NCBI RefSeq assembly: GCF_002000085.1
Contig: NZ_MUZU01000019.1
Span: forward strand, 1 to 52,581
Direction of reading: 5' to 3'
Origin: Pseudocolwellia agarivorans
GTDB taxonomy: Bacteria > Pseudomonadota > Gammaproteobacteria > Enterobacterales > Alteromonadaceae
DNA: 52,581 nt
Shown piece by piece: positions 27,556 through 36,042 of the stretch; the first letter of the stretch is position 1, and each line of letters begins with the position of its first letter. The notes under the pieces are model-generated. The model made no database searches, was not told the origin of the DNA, and saw only the letters and a list, made by a program, of their open reading frames with translations. The position numbers and the translations under genes are program-made.

Positions 27556-28080
27556 GTGAGAAAAATTATTTATGTCAGTTTATTTGGTTTTATTCTATTC
27601 GGAGCTAGTGGTTGTTCAAGCCTTGCTAAAATGAAAACTGTAAACAAAGTTGATAATGTTCAAAGTAATCAATCTATGGTGAGCATTGTTCGTCCTCGTA
27701 TTTTTCTTGGCGATGGTGTTGATTTTGAAGTATGGGACGGTAATAAATTTATTGGAACATTAAAGGCAGGATCAATGATCCAGTATTTAACTTTACCAGG
27801 AGAACACGATTTTATGATTGATCCAACTCAAGGTGGTAAGTGGGCATATACAAATTTAAACCTTGAAGCAGGTAAAACGTATTACATTAAACCAAATACA
27901 GTGCCTTTTGTAGGGCTGAATTTAGGAGTTGCTTTGCCAGACGATGCTAGAATTAGTAAGTGGAATGAGGGATTAACACCACTAGCTATTGATGAAGTAA
28001 AATCTAAACCCGTACCTAAGAAAAATATAGATGAAGCACAAGCATATTTGAAAAAGTATAAAATGCAAAACGCTCATTAA
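27556..28080 (+). CDS. DUF2846-like lipoprotein
   Basis: A 174-residue lipoprotein starting at a GTG with a good AAGGAAA site. The lipobox is ASGC (Cys20). The body resembles DUF2846: SIVRPRIFLGDGVDFEVWDG, a G-x-x-x-x-G-T-L-K-A-G turn, LPGEHDF and LEAGKTYYIKP, a small beta-sandwich. The C-terminal 50 residues are Lys-rich and appended. The function of the family is unknown, though it is often surface or envelope linked. It follows hrpA by 56 bp and ends in a long hairpin. Confidence 0.72.
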   Translation: MRKIIYVSLFGFILFGASGCSSLAKMKTVNKVDNVQSNQSMVSIVRPRIFLGDGVDFEVWDGNKFIGTLKAGSMIQYLTLPGEHDFMIDPTQGGKWAYTNLNLEAGKTYYIKPNTVPFVGLNLGVALPDDARISKWNEGLTPLAIDEVKSKPVPKKNIDEAQAYLKKYKMQNAH

Positions 28081-28092
28081 AATGATCAACAT

Positions 28093-28127
28093 AAATATTA
28101 AGCTATGTTATTCATAGCTTAATATTA
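28093..28127 (+). terminator. Hairpin after the DUF2846-like gene
   Basis: AATATTAAGCTATG is followed by its 14-nt complement after a 5-nt loop, 13 bp past the stop codon. The U-tract is poor (TTAATTATC). Confidence 0.5.
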
Positions 28128-28600
28128 ATTATCTACATCCCTCAATACTTCTTCAATATACGCTACAAACAAAGCTGTAAAAACCCTCTCTAAAATTGTA
28201 ATTTATATAAACGAATAAATTCTCTTCTGTATTACCTGTAAACGAAACTGGTGGTTTCATCTTAAAATATTATTAATGTAAACCAGCTATATTTAGCTGG
28301 ATTTTTTATAGTTTTTTTTGCTTTTTATCGTCTAGTTCTTTCAATTTAATGCCTTTATAAATTAAAACCTCCTCTAATACATACATATAAATTTATTGTC
28401 TATTTGGTTAGCACGTGAAAATTATTCATGTGACATATATATTACACGGCGTTATAAAGTAGACTGATTAGTCAGGTTTTTACATTGTGTAATATATTAA
28501 TAACACTAATGTAACAATTCAACGTCATTATTATGCTCAATAAGGTGTTTGTATTAATGCCTATATTCTCTTTTAATTTAGTTATCATCTGGAGTGTTCA
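28128..28600. promoter_or_regulatory. Long leader region of the nuclease gene with dyads
   Basis: A 470-bp gene-free stretch. It contains a terminator-like hairpin at 28281-28308 (AACCAGCTA with TAGCTGG, then TTTTTT), a near-palindrome at 28414-28434 (CACGTGAA with TTCATGTG) and a split inverted repeat at about 28490-28514 (TTACATTGTGT with ACACTAATGTAA). The two dyads are candidate operators for the nuclease; no known consensus was matched. Confidence 0.4.
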
Positions 28601-31600
28601 ATGTTCAAGAAAAAGACGGTTAAAGTCGATTCATTAGTACCAAGATCAGCCCAATTTACGTATACAAAAAGTCAACTGGCTTTGTGTATATCCTCAGCTT
28701 TACTAATAAGTACCTCTGCTTATGCTGAAGACTTATGGAGTGAAAACTTCAATGATCCTCAACTAAATAATAAAGGCGCTGTTAATTCAACAATTGATAT
28801 GGCAAATGTAGACCGTTGGTCTATTGATGTTAGCAATGCTTCGTTAACAGCTTCTTCAGATTGGTTTAAAGTCACAAATGCCGTAATGGAAGCCAGAGAT
28901 GTTGATGGTGTTGTGCAATGGATGTCAGAATCTATAGATATTTCAAATAAATCGGATATCAAATTATCTCTTTTAGCTGCAGAACAAGGTACACATGAGG
29001 CTGATGATTATTTTGATTTATTCTACTCTGTTGATGGTGGTGCATTTGTTCAAGTGCCAAATTGGCAAGGTTTAGGCAGTACTGAACACACTTTAATTGA
29101 TGATTTTACATCAACCACAATTGAAGCAGACATTGCTGAAGGTTCAACTTTAGTGATTAAAGTTGCTATGCAAAACGGTGCTGGATCTGAATATTTAAGA
29201 CTTGATGACGTACTTGTTACTGCTGGAGCTGCTACAGGTGATAATGGAGGCGACAATGGAGAAGGTGGAGAAACACCGGAAACAGATACGATTACAGATG
29301 CTTGTTTTAATTGTCCTGACTTAACTAAAATTGCGAATGCTGCCAACTTTAATGACAACGATTATTATGCTCAAGTATTTGATGCCGTAAATTCTGCTCA
29401 AAGCCAATCAATAATTAAAGAAAGCATTAGCAATACTATTTCTGAAAATCATAAGCAATTAACGTATTCTGAAGTTTGGACTGCTTTAACACAAACCGAT
29501 GAAGATCCATTAAATAACAACAATGTTATTTTATTTTACCGAGGCCTTTCATTAGCTAAGTCTTCAAATGGTAGCGGTGCTCAATCTAGTAATCAGGATA
29601 ACTGGAATCGTGAACATGTTTGGGCTAAAAGTCATGGTTTTCCTAGCAGCAGTGCGCATGCTTATACCGATATTCATCATTTACGTCCCACCGATATTTC
29701 GGTTAACTCATCTCGTGGAAATTTAGATTTTGATTATAGCGATAGTCCATTAGCTGAATCGCCAGCCAATAGAGTAGACAGTGATTCGTTTGAACCACGT
29801 GATGCAGTAAAAGGTGATGTTGCTCGTATCATTTTTTATATGGACACACGCTACGCAGGTAATGATTCTTCAACACCCGATTTAGAAGTTGTAAACCGTT
29901 TAACCAGCACTGGTGAAGCAAAATTAGGTAAATTATGTGCACTGTTAAGCTGGAATGAAAACGATCCTGTTGATGAGTTTGAACAAAAACGTAATAACAG
30001 AATTTATGAATTTCAAGGTAACCGTAACCCCTTTATAGATCACCCTGAATGGATTTCATTAATTTATACACAAAGCTGTACGGGCCAACAACCGACAGAT
30101 CCAACACCAACAGATCCCGAACCTACTGATCCTGAGCCTACCGATCCAGAACCAACAGATCCTACGCCAGCACCTGGCGGAGCAGATTTGTTTATTTCTG
30201 AATATGTAGAAGGCAGTAGTTTTAATAAAGCGGTTGAAATATATAACCCAACATTGGGGACTATCGATTTAACGGGTTATGAATTTAAGCTTTATTCAAA
30301 CGGCAGCTTATCGCCAACAAGTACTTTAAGTTTATCAGGTCAATTATTGTCAAATAATGTATTGGTGCTAGGTAATAGCCAAGCTAGTGGGGATATTGTT
30401 AGTAAAATTGATGTGTTTACTGGCGCTGCTAATTTTAATGGTGATGATTATATCGAATTAACCAATGGCAATACGATTATTGATTCAGTAGGTTTTTACG
30501 GTGTTAAGCAAAGCTGGGGGAGTAACAAAACCCTAATAAGAAAAGCTTCAATTACTCAAGGCGATTCAAACAGAACTGATGCCTTTGATGTTGCAGCCGA
30601 ATGGGATGCAGAACCAAGCAATACTTTCAGCTTCTTAGGCTCTCATAATGCAAATGCAGGTACACCAACGGATCCAGGTACGCCAACCGAGCCTACATTA
30701 CCTATTGGTTCATGTAACGATAGCGCTGATTATATTCATACTATTCAAGGTTCAGGAACTGAATCTTTAGTGATAGGTGAAACAAAAACTATTGAAGGTG
30801 TTGTTACTTCAACAGTAGCATCTATTAACGGTTACTTTGTACAAGAAGAACTTACAGACCAAGATTTATCTGATGAGACTTCTGAAGGTTTATTTGTTTT
30901 TGATGAAAACCTAGCAACTACAGGTATGCCAGCTATTGGCCATAAAGTACGAGTACAAGGTGTTGTTAAAGAGGCATTTAATAGAACACAGTTAACGGCT
31001 TCTACTGCTTATGTCGATTGCGGAGTAGGTGAAATTATTGCTCCTCAAGACATTAGTTTACCTGTAGACAATATCTCTGATTGGGAAAGTGTTGAAGGTA
31101 TGTTGATCAATGTAACGCATAACCTGCAAGTGTCTGATTCTTATAATTTAACACGTTTTGGTGAGTTGTCTTTATCTAACGGCCGTTTACTTAAAGCAAC
31201 AAACGTTTATGCGCCAAATAGCCCTCAAGCTATTGCATTAACAGAACGAAATAGCCGAAATACTATTTTGTTAGATGATAAAAATAGCCAGCAAAACCCT
31301 GAAGTGGTTTCATTTCCAGCGCCTAGTTTAAGTTATATCAATACGGTTCGTTTAGGCGATTCAATTAGTAACTTAACGGGTATTGTAGATTTCAGCTTTG
31401 GTAACTATCGTGTGTTACCAACTAATGAACCTCAGTTTATATCAACAAACAGCCGTACCAATGAGCCACAGTTTTCTAACGAAGGTTCATTAAAAATCGC
31501 TAGCTTTAACGTATTAAATTACTTTAATGGAGATGGTTTAGGCGGTGGTTTTCCTACTGCACGAGGCGCACATACCGCGGAAGAGTTTTCTCGCCAAAGT

Positions 31601-32632
31601 GACAAAATCGTTTCAGCATTGGTTGCCATAAACGCTGATATCGTTGGCCTGATGGAAATTGAAAACGATGGTTACAACACGACTAGTGCTATTAGTGATT
31701 TAGTGAATAAACTAAACGTACAAATGGGCGCTGATACTTATCGCTTTGTTAATCCTAATAGCTCGACTTTAGGTTCAGATGCGATAACTGTAGGTTTAAT
31801 TTATAAGCCAGCAAGTGTTGCGCTAGAAGGTAATGCAGTAACAACTACTCAAACTCCATTCGATTTTGGTAATCGCCAACCTTTAGTACAAACTTTTAAA
31901 GAAATAGCCACTAATGAAGGTATTACAGTAGCGGTTAATCATTTTAAATCTAAAGGTAGCTGTGGCAGTGCTTCAGGTAACAATGCGGATATAAATGACG
32001 GACAAGGTTGTTGGAATGGTTTACGTACACAAGCCGCTAACTCGTTAACAGCATGGTTAGACACATTACCTACAGGTACAACAGATACAGATGTATTAAT
32101 TATGGGTGATTTAAACGCTTACGCTAAAGAAGACCCTATTACGGCAATTGAAGCTAATGGTTATCAAAACTTAGTTGAAAAATCGTTAGGTCATAACGGT
32201 TATTCTTATAGCTTTGGTGGTGAATTAGGTTATTTAGATCATGCACTTGCATCAAGCTCATTAACTAGCCAAGTGGTTGAAACTACGGTTTGGCACATTA
32301 ATGCTGATGAACCAAGATCGTTTGATTACAACACCGAGTTTAAATCAGCTAATCAATTAAATACTTATTATGGAAGTGACGCTTATAGAGCATCTGACCA
32401 TGATCCTGTTGTTATTTCACTTAATTTAGCATCTGCCTCAAGCTTGCTAGGTGATTTTGATAGTGATGGGGATGTTGACCGCAACGACCTTACCGCGTTT
32501 ACACTGCTATTAAGAAGAGGTGAAACACTTGATATTAAAAATGACTTTAATAACGACGGTGCTGTAAATACACGTGATGTCAGATCATTAATGTCACTCT
32601 GTACACGCAGTCGTTGTGCTGCTGAACAATAA
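28601..32632 (+). CDS. Secreted multidomain nuclease (endonuclease I + lamin-tail + ExeM/NucH EEP) with C-terminal dockerin-like repeats
   Basis: A 1343-residue extracellular nuclease with an extended signal peptide ending in SAYAED near residue 43. Domain order: an N-terminal beta domain; an endonuclease I domain with NREHVWAKSHGF (about 337) and HHLRPTD; a proline-rich linker of T-D-P-x-P units (about 497-525); a lamin-tail domain starting FISEYVEGS; an OB-like domain (about 712-800); an ExeM-type endonuclease/exonuclease/phosphatase domain from KIASFNVLNY (about 963) through MEIEND, GDLNAYAKEDP and SDHDPV; then two dockerin-type calcium loops, DFDSDGDVDRND and DFNNDGAVNTRD, ending in CTRSRCAAEQ. 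It probably digests extracellular DNA for nutrients or biofilm turnover. It has no GlyGly-CTERM tail, unlike many ExeM proteins. Confidence 0.92.
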   Translation: MFKKKTVKVDSLVPRSAQFTYTKSQLALCISSALLISTSAYAEDLWSENFNDPQLNNKGAVNSTIDMANVDRWSIDVSNASLTASSDWFKVTNAVMEARDVDGVVQWMSESIDISNKSDIKLSLLAAEQGTHEADDYFDLFYSVDGGAFVQVPNWQGLGSTEHTLIDDFTSTTIEADIAEGSTLVIKVAMQNGAGSEYLRLDDVLVTAGAATGDNGGDNGEGGETPETDTITDACFNCPDLTKIANAANFNDNDYYAQVFDAVNSAQSQSIIKESISNTISENHKQLTYSEVWTALTQTDEDPLNNNNVILFYRGLSLAKSSNGSGAQSSNQDNWNREHVWAKSHGFPSSSAHAYTDIHHLRPTDISVNSSRGNLDFDYSDSPLAESPANRVDSDSFEPRDAVKGDVARIIFYMDTRYAGNDSSTPDLEVVNRLTSTGEAKLGKLCALLSWNENDPVDEFEQKRNNRIYEFQGNRNPFIDHPEWISLIYTQSCTGQQPTDPTPTDPEPTDPEPTDPEPTDPTPAPGGADLFISEYVEGSSFNKAVEIYNPTLGTIDLTGYEFKLYSNGSLSPTSTLSLSGQLLSNNVLVLGNSQASGDIVSKIDVFTGAANFNGDDYIELTNGNTIIDSVGFYGVKQSWGSNKTLIRKASITQGDSNRTDAFDVAAEWDAEPSNTFSFLGSHNANAGTPTDPGTPTEPTLPIGSCNDSADYIHTIQGSGTESLVIGETKTIEGVVTSTVASINGYFVQEELTDQDLSDETSEGLFVFDENLATTGMPAIGHKVRVQGVVKEAFNRTQLTASTAYVDCGVGEIIAPQDISLPVDNISDWESVEGMLINVTHNLQVSDSYNLTRFGELSLSNGRLLKATNVYAPNSPQAIALTERNSRNTILLDDKNSQQNPEVVSFPAPSLSYINTVRLGDSISNLTGIVDFSFGNYRVLPTNEPQFISTNSRTNEPQFSNEGSLKIASFNVLNYFNGDGLGGGFPTARGAHTAEEFSRQSDKIVSALVAINADIVGLMEIENDGYNTTSAISDLVNKLNVQMGADTYRFVNPNSSTLGSDAITVGLIYKPASVALEGNAVTTTQTPFDFGNRQPLVQTFKEIATNEGITVAVNHFKSKGSCGSASGNNADINDGQGCWNGLRTQAANSLTAWLDTLPTGTTDTDVLIMGDLNAYAKEDPITAIEANGYQNLVEKSLGHNGYSYSFGGELGYLDHALASSSLTSQVVETTVWHINADEPRSFDYNTEFKSANQLNTYYGSDAYRASDHDPVVISLNLASASSLLGDFDSDGDVDRNDLTAFTLLLRRGETLDIKNDFNNDGAVNTRDVRSLMSLCTRSRCAAEQ

Positions 32633-32643
32633 TATGAACCAAT

Positions 32644-32671
32644 AATGTCTCCCCATTACAGGGGAGACATT
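32644..32671 (+). other. Intergenic mRNA hairpin between nuclease and cohesin-like gene
   Basis: AATGTCTCCCC and GGGGAGACATT form an 11-bp perfect stem around ATTACA, 11 bp after the nuclease stop. No T-run follows, so it is not a standard terminator. It may protect or partly terminate the upstream transcript and give the two genes different dosage. Confidence 0.55.
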
Positions 32672-32702
32672 ACATACATTAAAATAAGTTTAGGAAAATA
32701 AA

Positions 32703-33302
32703 ATGAAAAAATTAATCGCATTATGCGCATCATTGCTCATCACATTAAGCTCACAAGCTACATTATTAACAGTAGAGTTAGATAACACAAATTATCAAAT
32801 GGGCGATGTTATGCAGGCCAATATTGTTATTTCTGATATTGAGCAAAATTTAGGATTTACATCATTAGTAGCGACATTCGATTTTAATTTATTATTTGAT
32901 AATTCATTACTTGCGTACAAAACAACAACCTTTGGTAGCTTATTAGACGTTGACCCTTTTTTACCAAGTGATCGAGTAGCAATAGATTCAGGGCTAGGTT
33001 CGTTAAAACTCTCTGAATTGAGTTTAGCTTTTGGCGATGATTTATTTGCAGCACAAGATGGTTTAGTAAGTTTTGTATTAGCCACGGTAAATTTTGATGT
33101 AAAAGCTAACGGAATGAATACATTCAAGTTTAGCAATATCGCGTTAGGTGATGACTTAGGTGATTCATTTAAGTCAGTATCATTTACACCAACAGAAATT
33201 GTAATTGGTAATGTAGCATCAGTGCCAGAAATGCCATCTCTAGCTATTTTTGCTTTAGGATTGTTTGCTCTTATTGTACGTAAACGTAAAACTTATACGT
33301 AA
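32703..33302 (+). CDS. Cohesin-like protein with PEP-CTERM anchor
   Basis: A 199-residue exported protein: signal peptide (to about residue 19), a single beta-rich domain, and a C-terminal sorting signal PEMPSLAIF with a hydrophobic segment and RKRK. The body (NYQMGDVMQANIVI, then FDFNLLFDNSLLAY, FVLATVNFDVKANG and ALGDDLGDSF) matches the pattern of single-domain cohesin-like PEP-CTERM proteins, with the G-D near the start and the later S-F-x-L-A-T-x-x-F strand. It sits 70 bp after a nuclease ending in dockerin-type repeats. I infer that it could be the surface receptor for that nuclease. The sorting motif is slightly off canonical (PEMP rather than PEPS). Confidence 0.72.
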   Translation: MKKLIALCASLLITLSSQATLLTVELDNTNYQMGDVMQANIVISDIEQNLGFTSLVATFDFNLLFDNSLLAYKTTTFGSLLDVDPFLPSDRVAIDSGLGSLKLSELSLAFGDDLFAAQDGLVSFVLATVNFDVKANGMNTFKFSNIALGDDLGDSFKSVSFTPTEIVIGNVASVPEMPSLAIFALGLFALIVRKRKTYT

Positions 33303-33556
33303 AACTTAAACGTTAATATGTAATTGAAGCACTTAACTACTTTTAGCTAGGTGCTTTTGATCAATTTTTATCTTCCTCCCAATTTAAACCGTCCACATTA
33401 GCGCATCATTGCATCATTTAGGTACATTCATTTTATTTACCTATCTATATAATATTATAACCTACTGATAAATAATCTAATTTAACTTTCTCTCGTGTTG
33501 GTCTAATACTTGGATAATGCTGTTTATATATTATTTTTATAGCTATCGAGAAAGAT
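33303..33556. other. Intergenic region before the ANTAR regulator gene
   Basis: About 250 bp of AT-rich DNA. A weak inverted repeat near 33330-33356 (AAGCACTTAACTA with TAGCTAGGTGCTT, then TT) may end the cohesin-like gene transcript. No other feature was recognised. Confidence 0.35.
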
Positions 33557-34201
33557 ATGAATTCTATAAAAAAGTTGTCACAACAAAGTGATACAAAACA
33601 GAAATACAACATCTTATTAATTGAACACGAACTGTGTAAACGTAATAACTTAGTAAAAGTTTTATCGGGTACTCATTACGAAATTTGTTCCGTATTAAAT
33701 AGTAGTAGTTTACTCAGCGATGGCCCTGATAACGTATCGTTAATCAAAGAAGTTGAAAAACATAATCCTGATATTCTTGTGATTGATGTTGAATTTCCTA
33801 AAAAGCGTATGCTTGAAAGTTTAAATTACATTTCTAAGTACTCACCTAAACCTATTGTTATGTTTTCAGAGCAAGAGGGCACCGACCTTATAAACTTACT
33901 GATTAAGTCTGGCGTAACTGCTTATGTAGCAGGAGAAACCGATTTTAGACGTATTAAGTCAATATTGGATACTGCCATTGCTCGTTTTGTCGAACACGAA
34001 ACCTTAAAACAAGAACTTGCTTTAACTAAAAATAAGCTATCAAACCAACGTACCGTTGAACAAGCCAAGTTATTGTTGATGCAAAATAAAGACTATTCTG
34101 AACGTGAGGCGTATCACAGCATGAGAAAAATGGCGATGGATAATGGACAGAAAGTGGAAGACGTTGCTAAGAACATTTTGTCATTGGCCGCGATTTTATA
34201 G
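33557..34201 (+). CDS. nasT: ANTAR-domain antiterminator, NasT-like
   Basis: A 214-residue regulator with an N-terminal receiver-like domain (about residues 15-130), an alpha-helical linker and a C-terminal ANTAR RNA-binding domain (about 150-210: QRTVEQAKLLLMQ ... SEREAYHSMRKMAMDNGQ). The receiver is atypical: an Asp is present in VIDVEFP, but the acidic pair at its start is replaced (LIEHE), as in NasT-type regulators. NasT frees the downstream transcript from a leader terminator when nitrate or nitrite relieves inhibition by NasS. The leader at 34394-34538 before nrtA is the obvious target. No NasS gene is adjacent. Confidence 0.83.
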   Translation: MNSIKKLSQQSDTKQKYNILLIEHELCKRNNLVKVLSGTHYEICSVLNSSSLLSDGPDNVSLIKEVEKHNPDILVIDVEFPKKRMLESLNYISKYSPKPIVMFSEQEGTDLINLLIKSGVTAYVAGETDFRRIKSILDTAIARFVEHETLKQELALTKNKLSNQRTVEQAKLLLMQNKDYSEREAYHSMRKMAMDNGQKVEDVAKNILSLAAIL

Positions 34202-34393
34202 CCATTGGTCGTGCACCAAATGTATAAAAATACGATCAAGATAGGTGCGAAGTTTTTGAATAATTACTCTAAGCATTTATTAAATAAACATAACCTTATG
34301 TAAAATAAGTAAAAGTAACTATTGGCATAATGATTGTATTGATAAATATCAAAAGATAACGGTTTAATATTGCAATAACGTAATGTTAAACGC

Positions 34394-34538
34394 TAAGCGC
34401 TACTGTATAGATAAGTTCTAGAGTAGCGCTTAAACACATTAAACTAATGTTACTGCAACGGCGTGGTTATTTATTAGTTTGGCATTGTAGCCCATAGCGA
34501 TTGAAATTTATTTTCAATGTCGTTGTGGGCTTTTTTAT
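34394..34538 (+). promoter_or_regulatory. Structured leader with ANTAR-type hairpin and terminator before nrtA
   Basis: Three hairpins precede nrtA. The first is TAAGCGCTACT with AGTAGCGCTTA (34394-34432). The second is AAACTAAT with ATTAGTTT (34441-34480) and holds an inner ACTGC/GTGGT stem closing a six-base loop AACGGC (34457-34462) with A at position 1 and G at position 4, the feature that ANTAR proteins read. The third is a strong rho-independent terminator (34489-34530 plus six T), ending 14 bp before the nrtA start. The arrangement fits antitermination by the adjacent NasT-like protein. Confidence 0.7.
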
Positions 34539-34550
34539 TTGGAGAAAAGT

Positions 34551-35951
34551 ATGTTTGCTAAACCCTTAAAAAACTTTAATAAAACCATTTGTAGCGCAAT
34601 TGTTGCGAGTACCTGTTTATTAACAAGTGTTATTACCACCTTGTCTGTTCAAGCCGAAGAATTAGGTTTTCCTGAAAAAGAAGAACTTAAATTTGGTTTT
34701 ATTAAATTAACGGATATGGCGCTAATTGCTATCGCTTACGAAAAAGGCTTTTTTGAAGACGAAGGTTTATATGTCACGATTGAAGCACAAGCAAATTGGA
34801 AAGTTTTATTAGACGGTGTTATTGATGGGCGTTTAGATGGTGCTCATATGTTAGCAGGGCAACCTATCGCAGCAACCATAGGTTACGGTACGAAAGCCGA
34901 GATTGTTACACCATTTTCAATGGACTTAAATGGTAATGCTATCACTGTATCAAATGCTATTTGGGAGCAAATGAAGCCACACATTCCTAAAATGGCAGAT
35001 GGGCGTCCGGTGCATCCAATCAAAGCGGATGCATTAAAACCTGTTGTACAAAGTTACATTGATAAAGGTAAGCCATTTAAAATGGGGATGGTGTTTCCTG
35101 TATCTACTCATAACTATGAACTGCGTTATTGGTTAGCGGCGGGTGGAATTCACCCTGGTTTTTACGCTCCACATAAAGGTGATACTTCAGGTAATATTGA
35201 CGCACAAGCGCTTCTTTCTGTGACACCTCCACCGCAAATGCCAGCCACCATGGAAGCAGGTACTATTTATGGTTACTGCGTAGGTGAACCTTGGAACCAA
35301 CAAGCGGTATTTAAAGGTATTGGTGTTCCCGTTGTTACCGATTACGAAATTTGGAAAGACAACCCAGAAAAAGTATTTGGCTTATCTAAATCTTTCACTG
35401 AAAAATATCCAATTACTACTCTACGTTTAACACGTGCATTGATCAGAGCTGCTAAGTGGTTAGACGATAACAATAATGCTAACCGTCCAGAAGCCGTTAA
35501 AATTTTATCGCAATCAAACTATGTAGGAGCTGACTACAACGTTATTGCTAACTCAATGACAGGAACCTTTGAATACGAGAAAGGTGATAAGCGCGCTGTG
35601 CCAGACTTCAATGTGTTTTTCCGCCATAACGCTACTTACCCTTATTACTCTGACGCTATTTGGTATTTAACACAAATGCGTCGTTGGGGGCAAATTAGCG
35701 AGCACAAGCCTGACAGCTGGTATAAAGATGTAGCGAAAAAAGTTTATCGTCCTGATATTTATATCGCTGCAGCTAAATCGTTAATTGCTGACAAGTTAAT
35801 TAAAGCAAGTGAGTTCCCTAATTTTGAAACTGAAACAGGCTTCCGTAATCCTCAAACACACTTTATTGATAATTTAGTTTACGACGGTACTCAACCTAAT
35901 GCTTATATCAACCAATTTAAAATTGGTTTGAAAGCTGACGACAAACTTTAA
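34551..35951 (+). CDS. nrtA: Nitrate-type ABC transporter substrate-binding protein
   Basis: A 466-residue periplasmic binding protein of the CmpA/NrtA family, with a signal peptide ending at VQAEE (about residue 37). It includes [20 protein letters not shown], the D-G[12 protein letters not shown] segment with the oxyanion-binding loop, [20 protein letters not shown] and VGEPWNQQ, all typical of nitrate/bicarbonate binders. Nitrate is the likely ligand, given the ANTAR regulator. The ATG at 34551 has an ideal GGAGAAA site; the longer frame starts with a TTG inside that site. Having a signal peptide, it is not a cytoplasmic NasS sensor. Confidence 0.88.
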   Translation: MFAKPLKNFNKTICSAIVASTCLLTSVITTLSVQAEELGFPEKEELKFGFIKLTDMALIAIAYEKGFFEDEGLYVTIEAQANWKVLLDGVIDGRLDGAHMLAGQPIAATIGYGTKAEIVTPFSMDLNGNAITVSNAIWEQMKPHIPKMADGRPVHPIKADALKPVVQSYIDKGKPFKMGMVFPVSTHNYELRYWLAAGGIHPGFYAPHKGDTSGNIDAQALLSVTPPPQMPATMEAGTIYGYCVGEPWNQQAVFKGIGVPVVTDYEIWKDNPEKVFGLSKSFTEKYPITTLRLTRALIRAAKWLDDNNNANRPEAVKILSQSNYVGADYNVIANSMTGTFEYEKGDKRAVPDFNVFFRHNATYPYYSDAIWYLTQMRRWGQISEHKPDSWYKDVAKKVYRPDIYIAAAKSLIADKLIKASEFPNFETETGFRNPQTHFIDNLVYDGTQPNAYINQFKIGLKADDKL

Positions 35952-36000
35952 CATTCACCGTTAAGTTTAGTTCTAACCGTACGTTTAATTTAATCATGTG

Positions 36001-36030
36001 TTGCGTAGACCATGTAAGTGGTCTACGCAA
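36001..36030 (+). other. mRNA hairpin between nrtA and nrtB
   Basis: TTGCGTAGACC and GGTCTACGCAA form an 11-bp perfect stem around an 8-base loop, and the nrtB ribosome binding site (AAAGGGGAG) starts right after. No T-run. Likely a processing or stabilising hairpin that keeps binding-protein mRNA above permease mRNA. Confidence 0.6.
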
Positions 36031-36042
36031 AGGGGAGAAAAA

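Noticed and set aside
28414-28460. CRP site (TGTGA...TTACA) upstream of the nuclease
   Set aside because: The half-sites are 8 bp apart instead of 6 and the right half is imperfect.
30090-30180. DNA repeat within the nuclease gene as a mobile or CRISPR-like element
   Set aside because: It is a coding T-D-P-x-P linker in frame between protein domains, with variable codons; no spacers.
34322-34338. Sigma-54-like promoter (TTGGCA...TTGTA) before the nrtA leader
   Set aside because: The invariant GC of the -12 element is GT here, and spacing alone is not enough. No sigma-54 activator is nearby.
35998-36042. Upstream TTG start for nrtB
   Set aside because: It would translate through a perfect hairpin; the ATG at 36043 has a strong GGGGAG site.
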